Shown: one piece after another, positions 1 through 11,687 of the stretch
Position numbering within the stretch: position 1 is the first letter of the stretch
How the letters are laid out: each line of letters starts with the position of its first letter
Assembly (NCBI GenBank): GCA_039619475.1
Contig: CM077115.1
Location: 557,720,374-557,784,373, forward strand
DNA from: Icerya purchasi
Taxonomy: Eukaryota > Arthropoda > Insecta > Hemiptera > Monophlebidae
Direction: 5' to 3'
DNA: 64,000 nt
The notes under the pieces: generated by a model
What the model was told of the DNA's origin: nothing
What the model saw: the letters and a program-made list of their open reading frames with translations, nothing else
The model's database searches: none
Translations under genes and position numbers: made by a program

Positions 1-3000
1 GTATCATTAAAATCGATATTCAAGTTATGCGCGAACAAGCATCGCGAGAAAAAAAAAGAAAAAAACATACGCAACGAACGTATAAATATCCTCTTTTTAT
101 TTTAAGGTCGGTAAAAGAGGAGAAGTGCGAAACATATTTTTCACGCGAAAAGAGCAAAACGCGGTAGATCATAAGAATTATTGTAAAAGTATCTGTGAAA
201 AGTCTGTTTCTGAAAGAATACGGATAATCGAAGGGGCTGAAAAAAAAACAACCGAAATCCTGTAAAAATAGAAAAAGACAATTAAAAGAAACAATTTTAA
301 ACGGATATGGGAACGAGTAATTAAAACTGAGAATAAAACTATTATTAAAAAAATTGAAAACGATCAATTATTAAAAATTAAAAACGGACGATTACCGAAC
401 ACGCTGAAGACATAACGGGTATATTTAAAATTACCAGTATTCTTGGAACGGGCATTGTGGCTAGCGGGGAAACATTTTTCGAGAGGCTCTTTAAAGAGGA
501 ATAAAAAAAACAAAGAAAATGAATAACAGCTGAAGAGGTTCGAAAAAAAAAACCCTTTTATTAATATTCAATTTACCGGCTAATGTAAAAAAATTAATTA
601 ATAAAATGCGGAAGACAGATTTCAAAAAACTGAAATGTAATGAAAAATAATAACCAAAAAACAAAAAAAAAAATGAGAATTTGGCTGAATAATAATTATA
701 ATACTAAATTTTTAATTTATTTTTATTAACGCACAAAGCGGCCGAATTTACGTGTACTACCGGGGAGAAAAAAAATTCAGTTCTCCAGAAGATTATAGAG
801 CCACCGGTGTAAAATTGAATCAGGGTGGGGGGGGGGGGGGATGTACATTTACGATTAATGATATACGAGCACGGTGACCGGGCAGACTTAGGCGAAACGC
901 CAACTGGGCTTTACCATGAATTGGCGCGAAAGTTGCAATAATTGTATAAGGCGGGGGTCTGTAGGGGAGGGTCGGGAGCAAGCGTGGAAGAGTCGAACAA
1001 TAAGAAGAGGACAAACGAGGGCAGTAGTGATTTTAACGGGAAAGGAAATATGAAAAATAAATGCAAACTAGGCGAACAGATAGGCCGCGTAATTATAGGC
1101 AAGGGCCTAAGCGTGTTCCATATGACACCATTCCGTTTGACCTTACATTCTAACACTTAGCAGAGTTACAAATCGATTGTTTTCATCTAGTTCCATTTTC
1201 TCTTATTCCATCCACCCTCCCGGCCGACCAGAGCCGCCTTATCGGAATTCCTGATGCATTTACACATGGCCGCTGGTGTCGCGGCAATTATTTATCATAT
1301 AAATGCGCACGCTGCTGCTACCCGTTTATTGTTTTATTCTTATTTATTTCTATTTATTTTGTCTGTTCCTTTACGATTTCAGACTAGAGTAACATATTTA
1401 TCTTGTAACGAGAGTGTGTATACGCGCGATAATCGCTTAGCCGCAACAGCTTGTACACGCCCCCAGTTTCTTCCGTGTATCTTCTTCATCTTGTAGTACG
1501 ACGAGCTTAGTTCCCAATCTCGATGCACACTGCTTCCCCTGATCCCTCCCCCTTCTCACCCTGGGGGGGGGGGCTGTATAAATATTGCAACAATGTTCCC
1601 TTATCTGGTCAAGTACGCTGCACACGCACTTCTGGCTTGTCCTATAACGGTTTTAAGCGCGTATTACACGGCATTTTATTGTCCTTTCCCCGACACTGTG
1701 TTGCAGCGCACACTCGCCAACACCAAAGCCGAAATGCGCCCTAATTGCGCACGTCTTCATCTGCGCGCCGTGACGACGCTGACGCTGACGCTACCGTCGC
1801 TACAGCTGGCCGTTCTATTTCGCTCTCGACAGTCTCCACTCGGCGCTGCCGGATTTGTGCAAAAGTTCAGCGTCGTTTCTCTTTTTCGCGCGGAAAATGA
1901 AATCATTTTTCATAGGTCGTCGTGCTGCGGCCATGCGCGCGAGTGTCGTTGTCGAGCCTCTGCCGTTTTCGGCTTAGCGCGGCACGAATTAGCCCAGTTT
2001 TAATGGTACCTTTGCAGCCGGTCCGTTCTGTCTCACGACCGGTCGCGACTGAATTCCTTTGCGCCGTGCAAGACTTTCTTTCGCCGACCGGTACGCTAGG
2101 AAGTAGTCGGCGTGCAGCAGAGGCTGCGACCGTGCCATTTTTAACAATTTCCCTTTTACAAGGACTGGCCGTCTCGCTATGCGCTAGTTTTCCCCCGTAA
2201 AAAGTGGCACGGCCGCGCCGAGGTGGTCGCGCGACTTTTGCGCCCGGGTAATATCGTGACGAGGAAACAGCGTTCGTTTTTTAAAATGTCGATTGTCGCT
2301 GTCGCTCGATATAGAGACAATTATTTATCGGCGCGCATGCACTGCCTATAATCGATTATTTATTGAGATTGTCGCGAGGGGGCCCCACGCGAGTCCGTTC
2401 TCCTCCGAGATGTCATCGTTATATTTGTCCCCGTTAATATTGTCGTGATCTACTTCTATTCGCCCGTGCATCCTTTTCGTCGTACCCGCCGTCCCCTCTT
2501 ACAATTTCCGCCGCTGACGGCAACGTTTTTAAGAACGTTCGCCCGTCGGTCTATTTTCAGATGAAAAGCAGCTAAATATTTAAATACGGTCACCGTCACG
2601 TTCGGACGCCGGCTTCAAGTGATATATTATACCGTCGAAAGTGTATGATCGTGTAGTAGGCAGTCGCGTGTGTGCCATACGTTCCGTACATCTCTCTCGG
2701 TTAGGCCATTTTCTGACTTGTTAGCTAAGCTGCGTGCTATTCTCGTTTTGTTCTCGGACTTGGAAATATGTAGTTCTTTCCACGAAATGAAAAGTAAAGA
2801 AGAAAGTACCATTCACCCGGCTTTTGCCGCGATATTAATATCAACCCCAAACTTATGAACAAATTAGTATGACACTTTAAACCATATAACTATTCTCATT
2901 ATACTGTGTATTATGGAATGTTAACGGATTCAACAAAAGAAACACGAACTTTAGTGCTTTTTACAAAAAAATAACACAAATTGTACCTTGCCCCGCTGAT

Positions 3001-3406
3001 GGGAACTGTTGTCATTCTCATCCGGCGAGCCTTTTCATTTATCAAATTACATTATCATGGAATATATTCTTCTGGTACAACAACCGGATGCGTTTTGTAC
3101 TCATTAAAAAGAGAGCGTGCTGTGATTTTAATTTTTTAAGTCCACTTGATTTTTTCTAATAGATTTACAGATTTATTCCAGTCAGCAGTTTCATTTGTTA
3201 ATCGATTGCCTATTTTGCTATTATATAGTGGAATTGTGTCGTACGATTTTTTGTAAGACTGGTACGTGATCGACAAGTCTCTACGATCGTACAACAGTTT
3301 TTGTCTATATTAACCCGAAGTCTCTAACGTGCCTGGTTACCACCGGTTGGTACGGCTAGTAGATAGATGTAAATGGTGAAACAACATTTAGGCGCAGTTT
3401 CCTATT
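1..3406. other. No recognisable gene; AT-rich then GC-richer stretch
   Basis: The first 800 bases are very A-rich with many short poly(A) runs. From about 1200 to 2650 the sequence becomes GC-richer with many CpG dinucleotides and open frames of 60-136 codons, but none shows a known motif or a convincing splice or start context. I see no transposon protein here. The GC-rich part could be a regulatory or 5' untranslated region of an unseen gene; that is a guess. Confidence 0.5.
827..840. repeat. Poly(G) run of 14
   Basis: Fourteen consecutive G residues. Homopolymers of this kind are assembly-sensitive, so the exact length may be wrong. Confidence 0.9.
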
Positions 3407-3428
3407 GAGAGAGAGAGAGAGAGAGAGA
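3407..3428. repeat. (GA)n microsatellite
   Basis: Eleven uninterrupted GA dinucleotides, directly visible. It lies about 280 bases from the poly(A) end of the neighbouring LINE fragment. Confidence 0.95.
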
Positions 3429-3710
3429 AAAGAGAATATCTTTGTCGATGAAACAAATAAATTTATTTAACCGACACTTTTCTCTTTTCTGCGTTTCATT
3501 TACGAAATTTCAGAAAATTATTCCAGTATTAATCGAATAGCCAGAGAACTAAGAACGTTCCGATGGTACTTGAAAATATTTCTCATTTCGGTTCTTTCAC
3601 TTCACGCTTTATAATCGAACATCGGAAATCGAGTTGTCGCAAAGTGTAATATATAGTGTTGGGAACTGCTTTGAACAAAGTTTCAACTTCAAAGAGTCGA
3701 AAATTTTGAA

Positions 3711-4825
3711 GTTTTTTTTTTTTACAGCACCCCAGTCCATTGACCACTATTGGCCTTGCTACCGTTTATTATTAATTTATTTTTACTTTGCATAAGACCT
3801 TCTCTAATTTATACTGTCCACACCCAATTAAGTTTTAACAGCATTTAGTTACTTATAATAATTTAACCATCTATATACTTATTAATTCTTAAGGCTTATT
3901 ACTTATCTCCGCTGAAGCGATGACAACAGCATTGATTACACTACTCACGTGGGTCAGTTGAAGTAAGCCTACGTATACTATTACCAATCAACAGCTCTCT
4001 GATTAATTTAGCGCATTTCGACACCCTGTTCTTCTTAATACTTTCCGTAGATTTCCCCTGGAAGATATTAGTGGTACACTAGACACGTTGATATTAAACA
4101 GCTTTTTGAAGAATTTGCTGTACAGAATAGCGTAATATTCTTGAACATATGGAATATGGTGCAGCGTGCTATTCGAAACGAAGTATGGAGCTCCAACTAT
4201 TCCACGGAGGATCTTAGACTGCAATTGTTGAATTTTATTAATATTACTTCTGGCTGACGACCGGTGAACTTTTCTATACCGTACTTCCATATAGGACCCG
4301 ATTAGGTATATCTTCACAGCGGATCGTGAGCTAATAATAATTTTTAATATAGCCATTCTTATAAGGGGATCTTTTTGCTCACGTGTGTTATATGAGGCTT
4401 CCCCATGTGAGGCGCCGGTTCATGATCAATCCTAACTACTTAATGCTTTGAACTTGAGGTGAAGAATGGTCATTTAGCTTGACAAGTGGGGGCAGGTGTT
4501 CTTATTTAGCGTGAAAGTTATTTGTTGGCTTTTAATGTGATTTATCTTGATTTTCCATTTTTTTGCCCATATAGAGATTTTATTTACTTGTACGAGCTTA
4601 GACGCGTATAAGCTGGGTTTTCATGTGTAGTCAAAATACACGTATCATCTGTGTAAATATTCCAACATATATAATATGGAATATAGGAGCGGCTCTAATA
4701 TGCATCGTTTCGGAACAGACGCTCGTATTGTAAAATTTATCTGACGAATGTTAATTTTAATTCGAAAGAATCTATTTGTCAGATAAGACTCGAGTACTGA
4801 ATAGACATCATTGTTAATGCTATCT
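3711..4825 (-). pseudogene. Jockey-like non-LTR retrotransposon, 3' part of ORF2, decayed
   Basis: Reading the minus strand from 4825, the reverse transcriptase region shows a stretch like YLTNRFFRIKIN followed by a decayed version of the VPQGSVLGP box. After a frameshift comes an FxDDTCILTT-like catalytic box with the two Asp codons at 4644-4649, then a KYL box. The terminal segment at 4003-4356 reads KIQQLQSKILRGIVGAPY and ends in an RRTxCRNALN-like tail, the usual C-terminus of Jockey-type ORF2. About 280 bases of 3' untranslated sequence follow, ending in a poly(A) tail seen as T at 3712-3723. Several stops and frameshifts make it non-functional. It is 5'-truncated, and its truncated end abuts the satellite island. 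The family is recognised by eye; the exact clade is less certain. Confidence 0.8.
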
Positions 4826-5274
4826 TTAAGTTTAAAGTTTAAGGGCCGAAATTTGAAAAAATATATGTACATCTAAAATGTTAAGTCTGAAAAATAAAAA
4901 GAAGTCCACAACCCTTTCTATGGAAGCTAGAATGTTTTTTGGTTTTTTTTTAAATTACGCATTTGCTTCGCTAAACTACAGAAAAATTATGAGATTCTCA
5001 AAATGTTTAAATTAAAGAAACCAAATATTGAAAGTATGAAAATCAGGCTCCAAAAATAATTTTTTTTTAAAATTTCACAGCCCGCTCTCTAGTAGCTTTG
5101 ATTTTGTTTTTTTTTAATTGGCGTATTTTTGACCGTAGAATACAGTAAATAAAAGAAATTGAAATTTAAATGCCTAAATTTTGAAATATATACTTTTTTT
5201 AATTGACATCTTTCCGTCATTAGAATGTTGGGAAAATACAAAACCCCCAAAATTGTAAAATTTAAAAATGCAGA
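4826..5274. repeat. Satellite island, about 2.6 monomers of a ~167-bp family
   Basis: The sequence repeats the pattern seen in the large array at 14074-16172. A CCACA(A/G)CCC-like start is found near 4896 and a TCACAGCCC-like start near 5075. Each is followed by a T-run, a tract like AGAATAYAGGAAAAATA, and AAAATTTTGAAAT-like A/T blocks, and a partial third unit ends near 5270. Copies are clearly more diverged than those in the main array. It lies between the truncated end of the Jockey-like LINE and a SINE-like sequence, so it may be a remnant of the same Helitron-linked repeat. Confidence 0.75.
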
Positions 5275-5413
5275 TTAGTCAGCTACCGTGCGTAGTGCTC
5301 CGTTCCGGTAGGTTCGATTCCCACTGCCGCACGTTGTAATTTTCAAAAAATTTCATTTATGCTGGTTTATAGTTGACGTGTCCAAAAATAAAATAAAATA
5401 AATAAAAAAAATT
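5275..5413 (+). mobile_element. Possible tRNA-derived SINE
   Basis: At 5311-5321 there is a perfect pol III B-box, GGTTCGATTCC. Flanking it, CGTGCG at 5287-5292 is complementary to CGCACG at 5328-5333, like a shortened acceptor stem. Downstream, an A-rich tail of AAAAT-type repeats at about 5384-5413 resembles a SINE tail. The two arms are only 47 bases apart, too short for a complete tRNA, and I cannot find a clean A-box. A tRNA-related retroposon is the best reading; a chance B-box inside another repeat is the alternative. Confidence 0.4.
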
Positions 5414-5733
5414 ATGATGCGTGTATCAGTGTGTACACGCGGAGGAAGTGAAACTTCTTTGGCTTATATGTATTAAATTCTATAATAAAGCTTTATTTTA
5501 AATTAATTTTATATATACGTAACACATGTATTATTATCATTATTGCAATCATATAAAAATAAATATAAATATAAATATATATACACATACTTATATACTG
5601 AGGGACAATCCATTTCATACAAATTAAAATACATATTTGAAATTATGAGTTAAAAACTCACTAACAGACTAAATGTATAATGTATCGTATCGTGAATATC
5701 TTTCTATAGAGCGGTGTGTTACTTATTACATGT
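5414..5733. other. AT-rich spacer without gene
   Basis: AT-rich sequence with short TA and ATA runs; I see no gene or named element in it. Confidence 0.5.
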
Positions 5734-5734
5734 G

Positions 5735-5750
<16 letters not shown>

Positions 5751-5768
<18 letters not shown>

Positions 5769-7210
5769 TTTTTTATTATTATTACTTTAATAAAGAAATA
5801 CAACAAACTAGAGTAGCCTGCGAATTAGCTTATGGCTACCAGTAGCGATTATTTGTATATATGTTTAATTTTAAATAATTCAGAAATGAATACAGGAAAT
5901 TGTTCTAGTAAAATAATTTCATTTAGTTGAAGTGCACAGTCAATCATATACAATTGTCGTAGGTAATTATACTTGCTACACGTGTATATTATGTGCTGAA
6001 CATTTTCTACTTCATTACTTTCACAATTACAACATTTACTGTCTGCAATAATGTTTAATTTATTTAAAAAGTATCCAATGGAACCATGACCAGTGAGTAT
6101 TTGAGTCATATAATAATTTACTGTAATGTTTTTATTTTTAAAGCGTTCTATTACGTTAGGAAAGAACTTATTTATTAATTTACCATTTGATAGAGTATCG
6201 TATCTTGTTTTAAATGTATTAAAAATTTGTAAATAAACTTGCTTGATAAGTTCTTTACTTATAATACCATTATTTTCGTTTTTAGCATTAAAAATTAGAG
6301 ATCTCCCTTTTTTATGTAAAGATCGATAGGTAAGACCCGTGCTATGGTCTGAATTGCAATATTTGAAGCAGTTACATATGAAGAAGTTAAATCAATTAGA
6401 AATTTCCGACAGTTGGAGTTTACGTTTTGTATTTTTTGTTTACTTAACCGGTTATAGTAGACACCAGCACAATATGAGTATAATGACTGCACTAAACCTT
6501 TATAGAGTATTATTTTAGATTTATAATTTAGTCCCCGTAATTAACCGCCAAGGGATTTAAACATGTAATAATATTTATTAACCTTATTATTTATGTATTG
6601 TATATGCTTATTGTACTTTAATCTATCGTCTAAAATGAATCCTAAATATTTAATATGGTCAGTAGAACTGATCATATGATTATTAATTGTAATATTATTG
6701 TAACAAATTTGGTCAAGGCTTTTGTCTCGACCAGGTATCACCATGATTTGAGATTTGGTAATCTCAAATTTGAGGTTTAAAGCATTTACTATTGTTTTAA
6801 GTTTACAAATAACTTCATTACGATTAGCAATGTGAGACGACAGAGTCGAGTTACTAGATAAATGTACGTTGTAGACCAAAAGTAAATCATCAGCATAGCT
6901 GTATAAACGTAGGCCTGCGTATATATTACTTAATTTTGAATGGATATTAGAATATAAAATATTCCACAAGACCGGTCCAAGAACTGAACCTTGTGGAACG
7001 CCAAACTTATTTTTAACATCAACAATGTCGTTTTGATAGGCCCACTTTACTCTCCTGTTAGTTAAATAATCGTGTATTAGGGTTATTACGTTAAAATTAA
7101 AACCTTTTACAATTAATGTATAAATTATCACTTGACGATCACAATTATTAAATGCTCCCTCTATATCAAATGAAATAATAATAGACGGATTATTCCGATA
7201 TATATATATA
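5751..7210 (-). pseudogene. R1-clade non-LTR retrotransposon, ORF2 3' half with poly(A) tail
   Basis: On the minus strand the reverse transcriptase reads SFDIEGAFNNCDR (first Asp box), then GVPQGSVLGPVLWN, then SYADDLLLVY with the two Asp codons at 6886-6891, then HIKYLGFILDDRLKYNKHI. An in-frame TAA at 6541-6543 interrupts it. The same frame continues through LYKGLVQSLYSYCAG and a thumb region ending in VLPIDLYI. After further damage, a segment at 5849-6109 begins TQILTGHGSIGYFLNKL and carries a CCNC...H...C zinc-like motif typical of the R1-clade C-terminus. A short 3' untranslated region ends in poly(A), seen as T at 5751-5774, followed by a TA repeat. The element is 5'-truncated near 7210 at a TA microsatellite. 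It is recently enough inserted that the RT core is intact over about 220 codons. Confidence 0.88.
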
Positions 7211-9519
7211 TATGTGAGAATATTCATAAACTATACACTATACGAAGTCCCGCAGTATAAATACTTAACATTTACTCATTTTGATATACTACTAGACCCG
7301 GACAGATACTTTTACATATTTACACATTCACACAAATACATTATCTTACGTTTAACGCGTAACGAAATTTTCCCCTACCGTGCCGTAAGAAGTTTACTTC
7401 AAAAAGAAAAGTACGTGATTAGAGAGACTAGTGAGTTGAAATATTATTGCTTAGATTCTGATGCAGAAAAATAACTTTTAATCATTGTAACGTTAATTTA
7501 ATGAAATAAGTATTGTCAGTATCTCATTTTAAAAAGAATTAAACGTAACATATTCCCCTCACATATATTACCGTGTTAACGCCTAACGCTTTATTTTTCG
7601 AGATGATATTTGAATCCAGATTTCTATTTGACGTATTCTTAGTTATAGTATGCTGCAGTGTCCTTTTTAAAAATTGGCGGAATAAAAGTCTTCGGGAGAT
7701 TTGAGATGCAAAGCAGCAAGCGAGCCCATCTTATGTGTACATAAACGGCATTCTTATAGAAATATGTGAGATTGGTTTTTCGGATAGGCGATGGTCCTGA
7801 TGAAATTCATAGATTGGGATTTTTTTGCGGTATAGTAATTGATTGTTGCGTTCTAGAAAATTTCATTTCTACTTTTACATTAGAATACTCTACTATTGAC
7901 CCATCATATCGCATTGAAGACCCTCCCGTAGGAAGTTTGGTCGCAATATTACTACCACCACCGGTGTACGTATCCTTCATTTCCAGAAGGTTTTAACGAG
8001 TGTTCAAGAAACTTCCCAAACATTTTGCGGGAGAATTATCGCCAGACACGTTGAATCACCTGCAGTTTCTTCATTGGGAATAAAACTTCAACTTACCTCG
8101 CGCAATTGTTATAAAGTCTGTGTCCAGTTCTGTTATTGGAAAATTCTCTTCGTTTTTTTTTTTGAAGGTTTTCAGTCGGTCGAATGAAATTTCCGTTCGC
8201 TCGCAAAACGGATCATAAAACCTATCGTTTAACTAAACGAACGTACATCATCAGAACGCGTCAACGACGAAACAATTTAGTAACGGTTCGTGCAGTTGGA
8301 AGCGATGATTGCTGCTGCTAGTTTCTGTCGGTTTGTTTTTTATCGAATGTTTTGCGCGGGTCGTTGGAAGAAAAAAGTCTTGTGGGAAATAATTGAAAAT
8401 TGCATATCGAGAAAATTATAATAGCACCAGCGGTTGATATGTAAAGTAAGCGGCTGCCGGCAGTTTTCTGTAAAATAGGAATTTAAAATACATGAATTAT
8501 TTATTTGCGATTATATAGTTAAATGAATAAATAAACGGCGGATATTTATTTATTTATTTATTTAAATGAAGATAAATTGAATGACCAGCAGCCCGATGTA
8601 ATAGAGCGCACGAAGATTCCTCCACACTGAAACGGATGGGGGGGGCGTTATTTATTTTTATTTGTGCCGCGTTAAGACCGTTTCCATATTCAGTTCGGCC
8701 GGTTCTAATAAAATTCAACGAAAATAACTAGCAGCGAACAGGTAGCACAACTATGTGTGCCTGCCGGTAACTATATAGGTATGCGTGTAGACCGGTGTGC
8801 TTGCTTTTATTTATCTATTTATATTTATTTGCGTAGCCGAAGAAGAATTAGTATCGGCTCTATCCCGTTCGAGTTCGCTTCATTCAGAGAGACGTCCCTT
8901 GGCCGTTCGCTTTCGCATAGGATGAGAACCTTTTGATTTTCATCATGGGTCCGGTTAAAAGAATAACTCTTTGCTGGAGGTCTCTATTATCATTATGATT
9001 ATTGCGTTTTATGTGCAGAACATACGTGACCGGCGATATGGACTTGGGCTTTTAATTTCCATAATCTCTGGGCAGAAGAGCTGCAAACACTGTTTACGGT
9101 AACTACTAATGAAATCGAACATCGAAATTGAACGCCGAGTAAAAAGCAAAACTGTGTGTAATTCGTCCGTGTATATTGTCTTTATTCAGATGAAGAAATC
9201 GTGGCTGTGAAGAAAGACAATGGCTCTGTGGCCGATATGAAATTCTAAGATTGTCCACGCGTATCGATTTTTCCGTCATTACGTAAGAAACTGGTTTCCT
9301 TTTCATCGAACGCAGTAGCGGCTTTTAAGTTTCCGATTTAGTAATCGACGCGCGGATATACATTTTCGGACGACATTTTAGAAATTTTCAGCCAAGCACG
9401 GAATTACTTGCTGCCTCCATCACATCTAGTCACGGATTACAACGAAGCTATATAAAAGTCTCCTCATATATTCACCGATTCCCTACACAGGTGTTATACA
9501 AAAACATGCTGAGAAACCA
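7211..9519. other. No recognisable gene
   Basis: Mixed AT-rich and moderately GC-rich DNA. An ATTT repeat lies near 8541-8561, a T-run at about 8152-8164 and a G-run at about 8638-8646. Open frames are short and show no known domain; the 86-codon frame at 7214-7474 has no motif I recognise. Confidence 0.5.
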
Positions 9520-10192
9520 AAAATGCAGCTAATATCAAAAATAAACCACCATCTATGCCAGTTAAACGGACAGGCAGGTGACGTTTATTTGGCGTCTCTG
9601 GGCACATCGGAATGCCTGCTAATGAGAGGGTCGATGTGGCAGCACACTCGGCCTTGTTCTCGCCCTTGTTCTCGCCCAAATGCCAGAGGACACGCGAACC
9701 TACCATCCTCGATGATGCATATTCTTTTAAGGAGGAAGTGCGAGAGCCAAATGGGCAGCTACTATACTACAACGTTCTTAAGAAAAGCATTAAGCCCACA
9801 GTTGCACCATGTTGACCGCCAGGGTGGAATATCCCGGCACGATTTTAAGATTCTTAGCCGGCTGCGAATATGTCATGGTCTTTACTGACATAATTATCAA
9901 TTCTTCGCCTCCCTCTTGTGTGTCTCTTCTGCGGCCCAATACCGTCAGAGTTCCACACATATTTCTCACTCGCGTAAAATTCGCCACGTTCCGCACGCAA
10001 CATGGCCTACCGAGTAACATACGGGACTGTCTGGCCAATGCTACAACTAACATCACAAGAGTTATGTTAGATCGAGTGATTTGACCACCCAGCATATATA
10101 AACTACCTCCGGTTATGTGCTGTAGTGACCTCGGTAGTCGCACACAGTACGCATAAGAAAGGTGAGAAGGAGAATAGCAAAAAAAAAAAAAG
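9520..10192 (+). pseudogene. RNase H LINE 'family A', copy 1, 3' end
   Basis: The reading frame around 9600 gives SGHIGMPANERVDVAAHSAL, the C-terminal part of a LINE-encoded RNase H (usual form GHSGIPGNERVD). It is followed by LKKSIKPTVAP and RHDFKILSRLRI. A damaged cysteine/histidine finger follows in another frame, with PHIFLT where the family has PHILLTC. Comparison with the copies at 29407-30105 and 59646-60817 shows the same order of motifs. All three share a 3' untranslated segment of the kind TGTGCTGTAGTGACC before a poly(A) tail, here at 10180-10192. Frameshifts and stops make it a pseudogene. RNase H plus a C-terminal finger points to the I/LOA group, but the clade is not certain. 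Confidence 0.8.
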
Positions 10193-10559
10193 CAAGAACG
10201 AATTGTCTGCAGTGACGGCTTTCCAAGTTTTTCCTTTTAATGACCATATATGTACTTTTTAAAATCCGAATTCCACTTTCTGGTGTCTACAACGTTGGCC
10301 AAAGGCTGCGTCGTTGGATACTATTTGTAAAAAAATTTTCCGACTATGAAAACTAAGTAGAATGCCATTGATAAAAATTACCTGTTAAAAAAGGAGAAAA
10401 AAAGATTCATTAAAAAATTGGAATAAGTTTATAAAAAATTATTTTTTATAGTTTTACAAATTCGCGTAGATCGTTTGATAAACGGTCGCTTTTGAAAGAA
10501 GACTTTGTCCACAAAATTTCTCGGTAGTCAGTTAAATTAGACCATCATCATCTTCTCCT
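10193..10559. other. AT-rich spacer, nothing recognised
   Basis: AT-rich sequence with several poly(A/T) stretches; no coding or repeat family identified. Confidence 0.5.
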
Positions 10560-10810
10560 CAACCCAAGGGTTAGTGGGTAACATGGCCACGTGTTAGATC
10601 TTCTCGTGCTCTGGCTAACTCTTTACCTTCCGCGTATGACCTCCTTCCTTTTATTTCATCCATGCATCTGTTTCGAGGCCTTTCTCTTTGGTCTTCCCTA
10701 TTGTTTTTCCTTCTAATAAGTTGGTAACCCACATTGAGTGGCGTATCACGTGTCCTACGATCGTATTTCTTCTTCTTTCTATTGTATTTAGTGTTTCTCA
10801 CCGTACACTA
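10560..10810 (-). pseudogene. C-terminal scrap of a non-LTR retrotransposon polyprotein
   Basis: The minus-strand frame contains RERPRNRCMDEIKGR followed by KELARAREDLT. Many RTE/CR1-like polyproteins end in a conserved pattern of the kind RGRP..RW.D.I....G.....A.DR..W; here W is replaced by C and the tail is altered. About 77 codons are open. No reverse transcriptase sequence was found upstream on this strand, so it is a short 5'-truncated remnant. The call rests on that one pattern only. Confidence 0.45.
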
Positions 10811-11103
10811 AACTAAACGCAGCCAATTGTTTGCTAACTCAATTTGATATAAATCGGAGACCGCGATCTAATCGCGAATGCGTTTGAGTAGAACGAGCAG
10901 GAAAAAGATTAATTATAATCTGTGGCCATAAATATGGGAAGGCAGATAAAACAATCGTGCATAATTCTGGCTAGTCGCCTCGTTCTGCCTTCAGCGAATC
11001 ATTAAACCTCAGCCGGACGACAGTGGACTTCGTAAAAATAAAAAAAAGAAAGAATTCAAAAATTACCAGTTGCTATAAAAATATAAATATAAAAATAAAT
11101 AGA

Positions 11104-11277
11104 TGTTTTTTTTAAAAATAAGCTGTGGATCTCACAGGGCAGACATATCCGTTGTGTGAGTGTCCGACACTCTTATTAACATTTATTCAAACAAACAAAA
11201 ATTACGAACTATTTTAGCTTATTCCATAAATTATAATATTAGTAAACCTAGCGTTTTATATAAGTATAAGTGTGTAT
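11104..11277 (-). mobile_element. Short 5'-truncated LINE copy (3' end only), inverted to the LINE at 11961-13570
   Basis: The minus-strand sequence from about 11277 to 11113 matches the 3' untranslated end of the plus-strand LINE at about 13400-13567, including the shared stretches TAAGAGTGT, CACTCACACAA and TCTCACAG, and ends in poly(A), seen as T at 11106-11113. The two copies therefore face each other with identical family ends about 2.4 kb apart. Independent insertion of a ~170-bp dead-on-arrival copy is the simplest reading. Confidence 0.65.
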
Positions 11278-11687
11278 ATATATATATATATATAAACTCG
11301 GCCACTTTGGCCTCGCAAGGGGCTGTGCCCCTTGACCCCTCTTAATTTCATTTCTGTCTCTTTCTCTTCTATACTTTGTATAAAATGATCAAAATTTACA
11401 ACGTAATTCTTACTGGCATCAACAAAAAAAAAAATAACATAACCACAAAAATCCTATTCTAACATTTAACTTTCATTATATAAAATTAAGACATTTTTTC
11501 GTTACATTTTTCGTTACATATTTCATTACATAAAATTGTGACATCTTTTAAATAACATCAACAAAAATCCTATAAAATATAACAAACGTTACATAAAATT
11601 GGAACATTTTTTTGGGACATTTTGCGTTACATAAAATTGGAACATTTTTTTGGGACATTTTGCGTTACATAAAATTGGGACATTTTT
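11278..11687. repeat. Dispersed repeat 'R59', copy 1, with hairpin end and short direct repeats
   Basis: It starts at a TA microsatellite, then AAACTCG and two small palindromes, GGCCACTTTGGCC and GGGGCTGTGCCCC. Next comes a block containing TTCTATACTTTGTATAAAAT and TTACAACGTAATTCT. The right part is built of roughly 37-bp direct repeats of the form GTTACATAAAATTGG-ACATTTTTTTGGGACATTTT (about three copies, 11585-11687). A second copy lies at 59259-59515. GC-rich hairpins beside a TA tract recall Helitron ends, but no CTRR terminus is seen, so the class is open. The right edge is cut by the MITE. Confidence 0.65.

Noticed and set aside
5287..5333. A functional tRNA gene
   Set aside because: The complementary arms are only 47 bases apart and no D-arm or anticodon arm can be drawn.
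9523..9888. 121-codon plus-strand protein
   Set aside because: Its C-terminal part is one frame of the family A LINE tail and the N-terminal part is an out-of-frame reading of the RNase H box.
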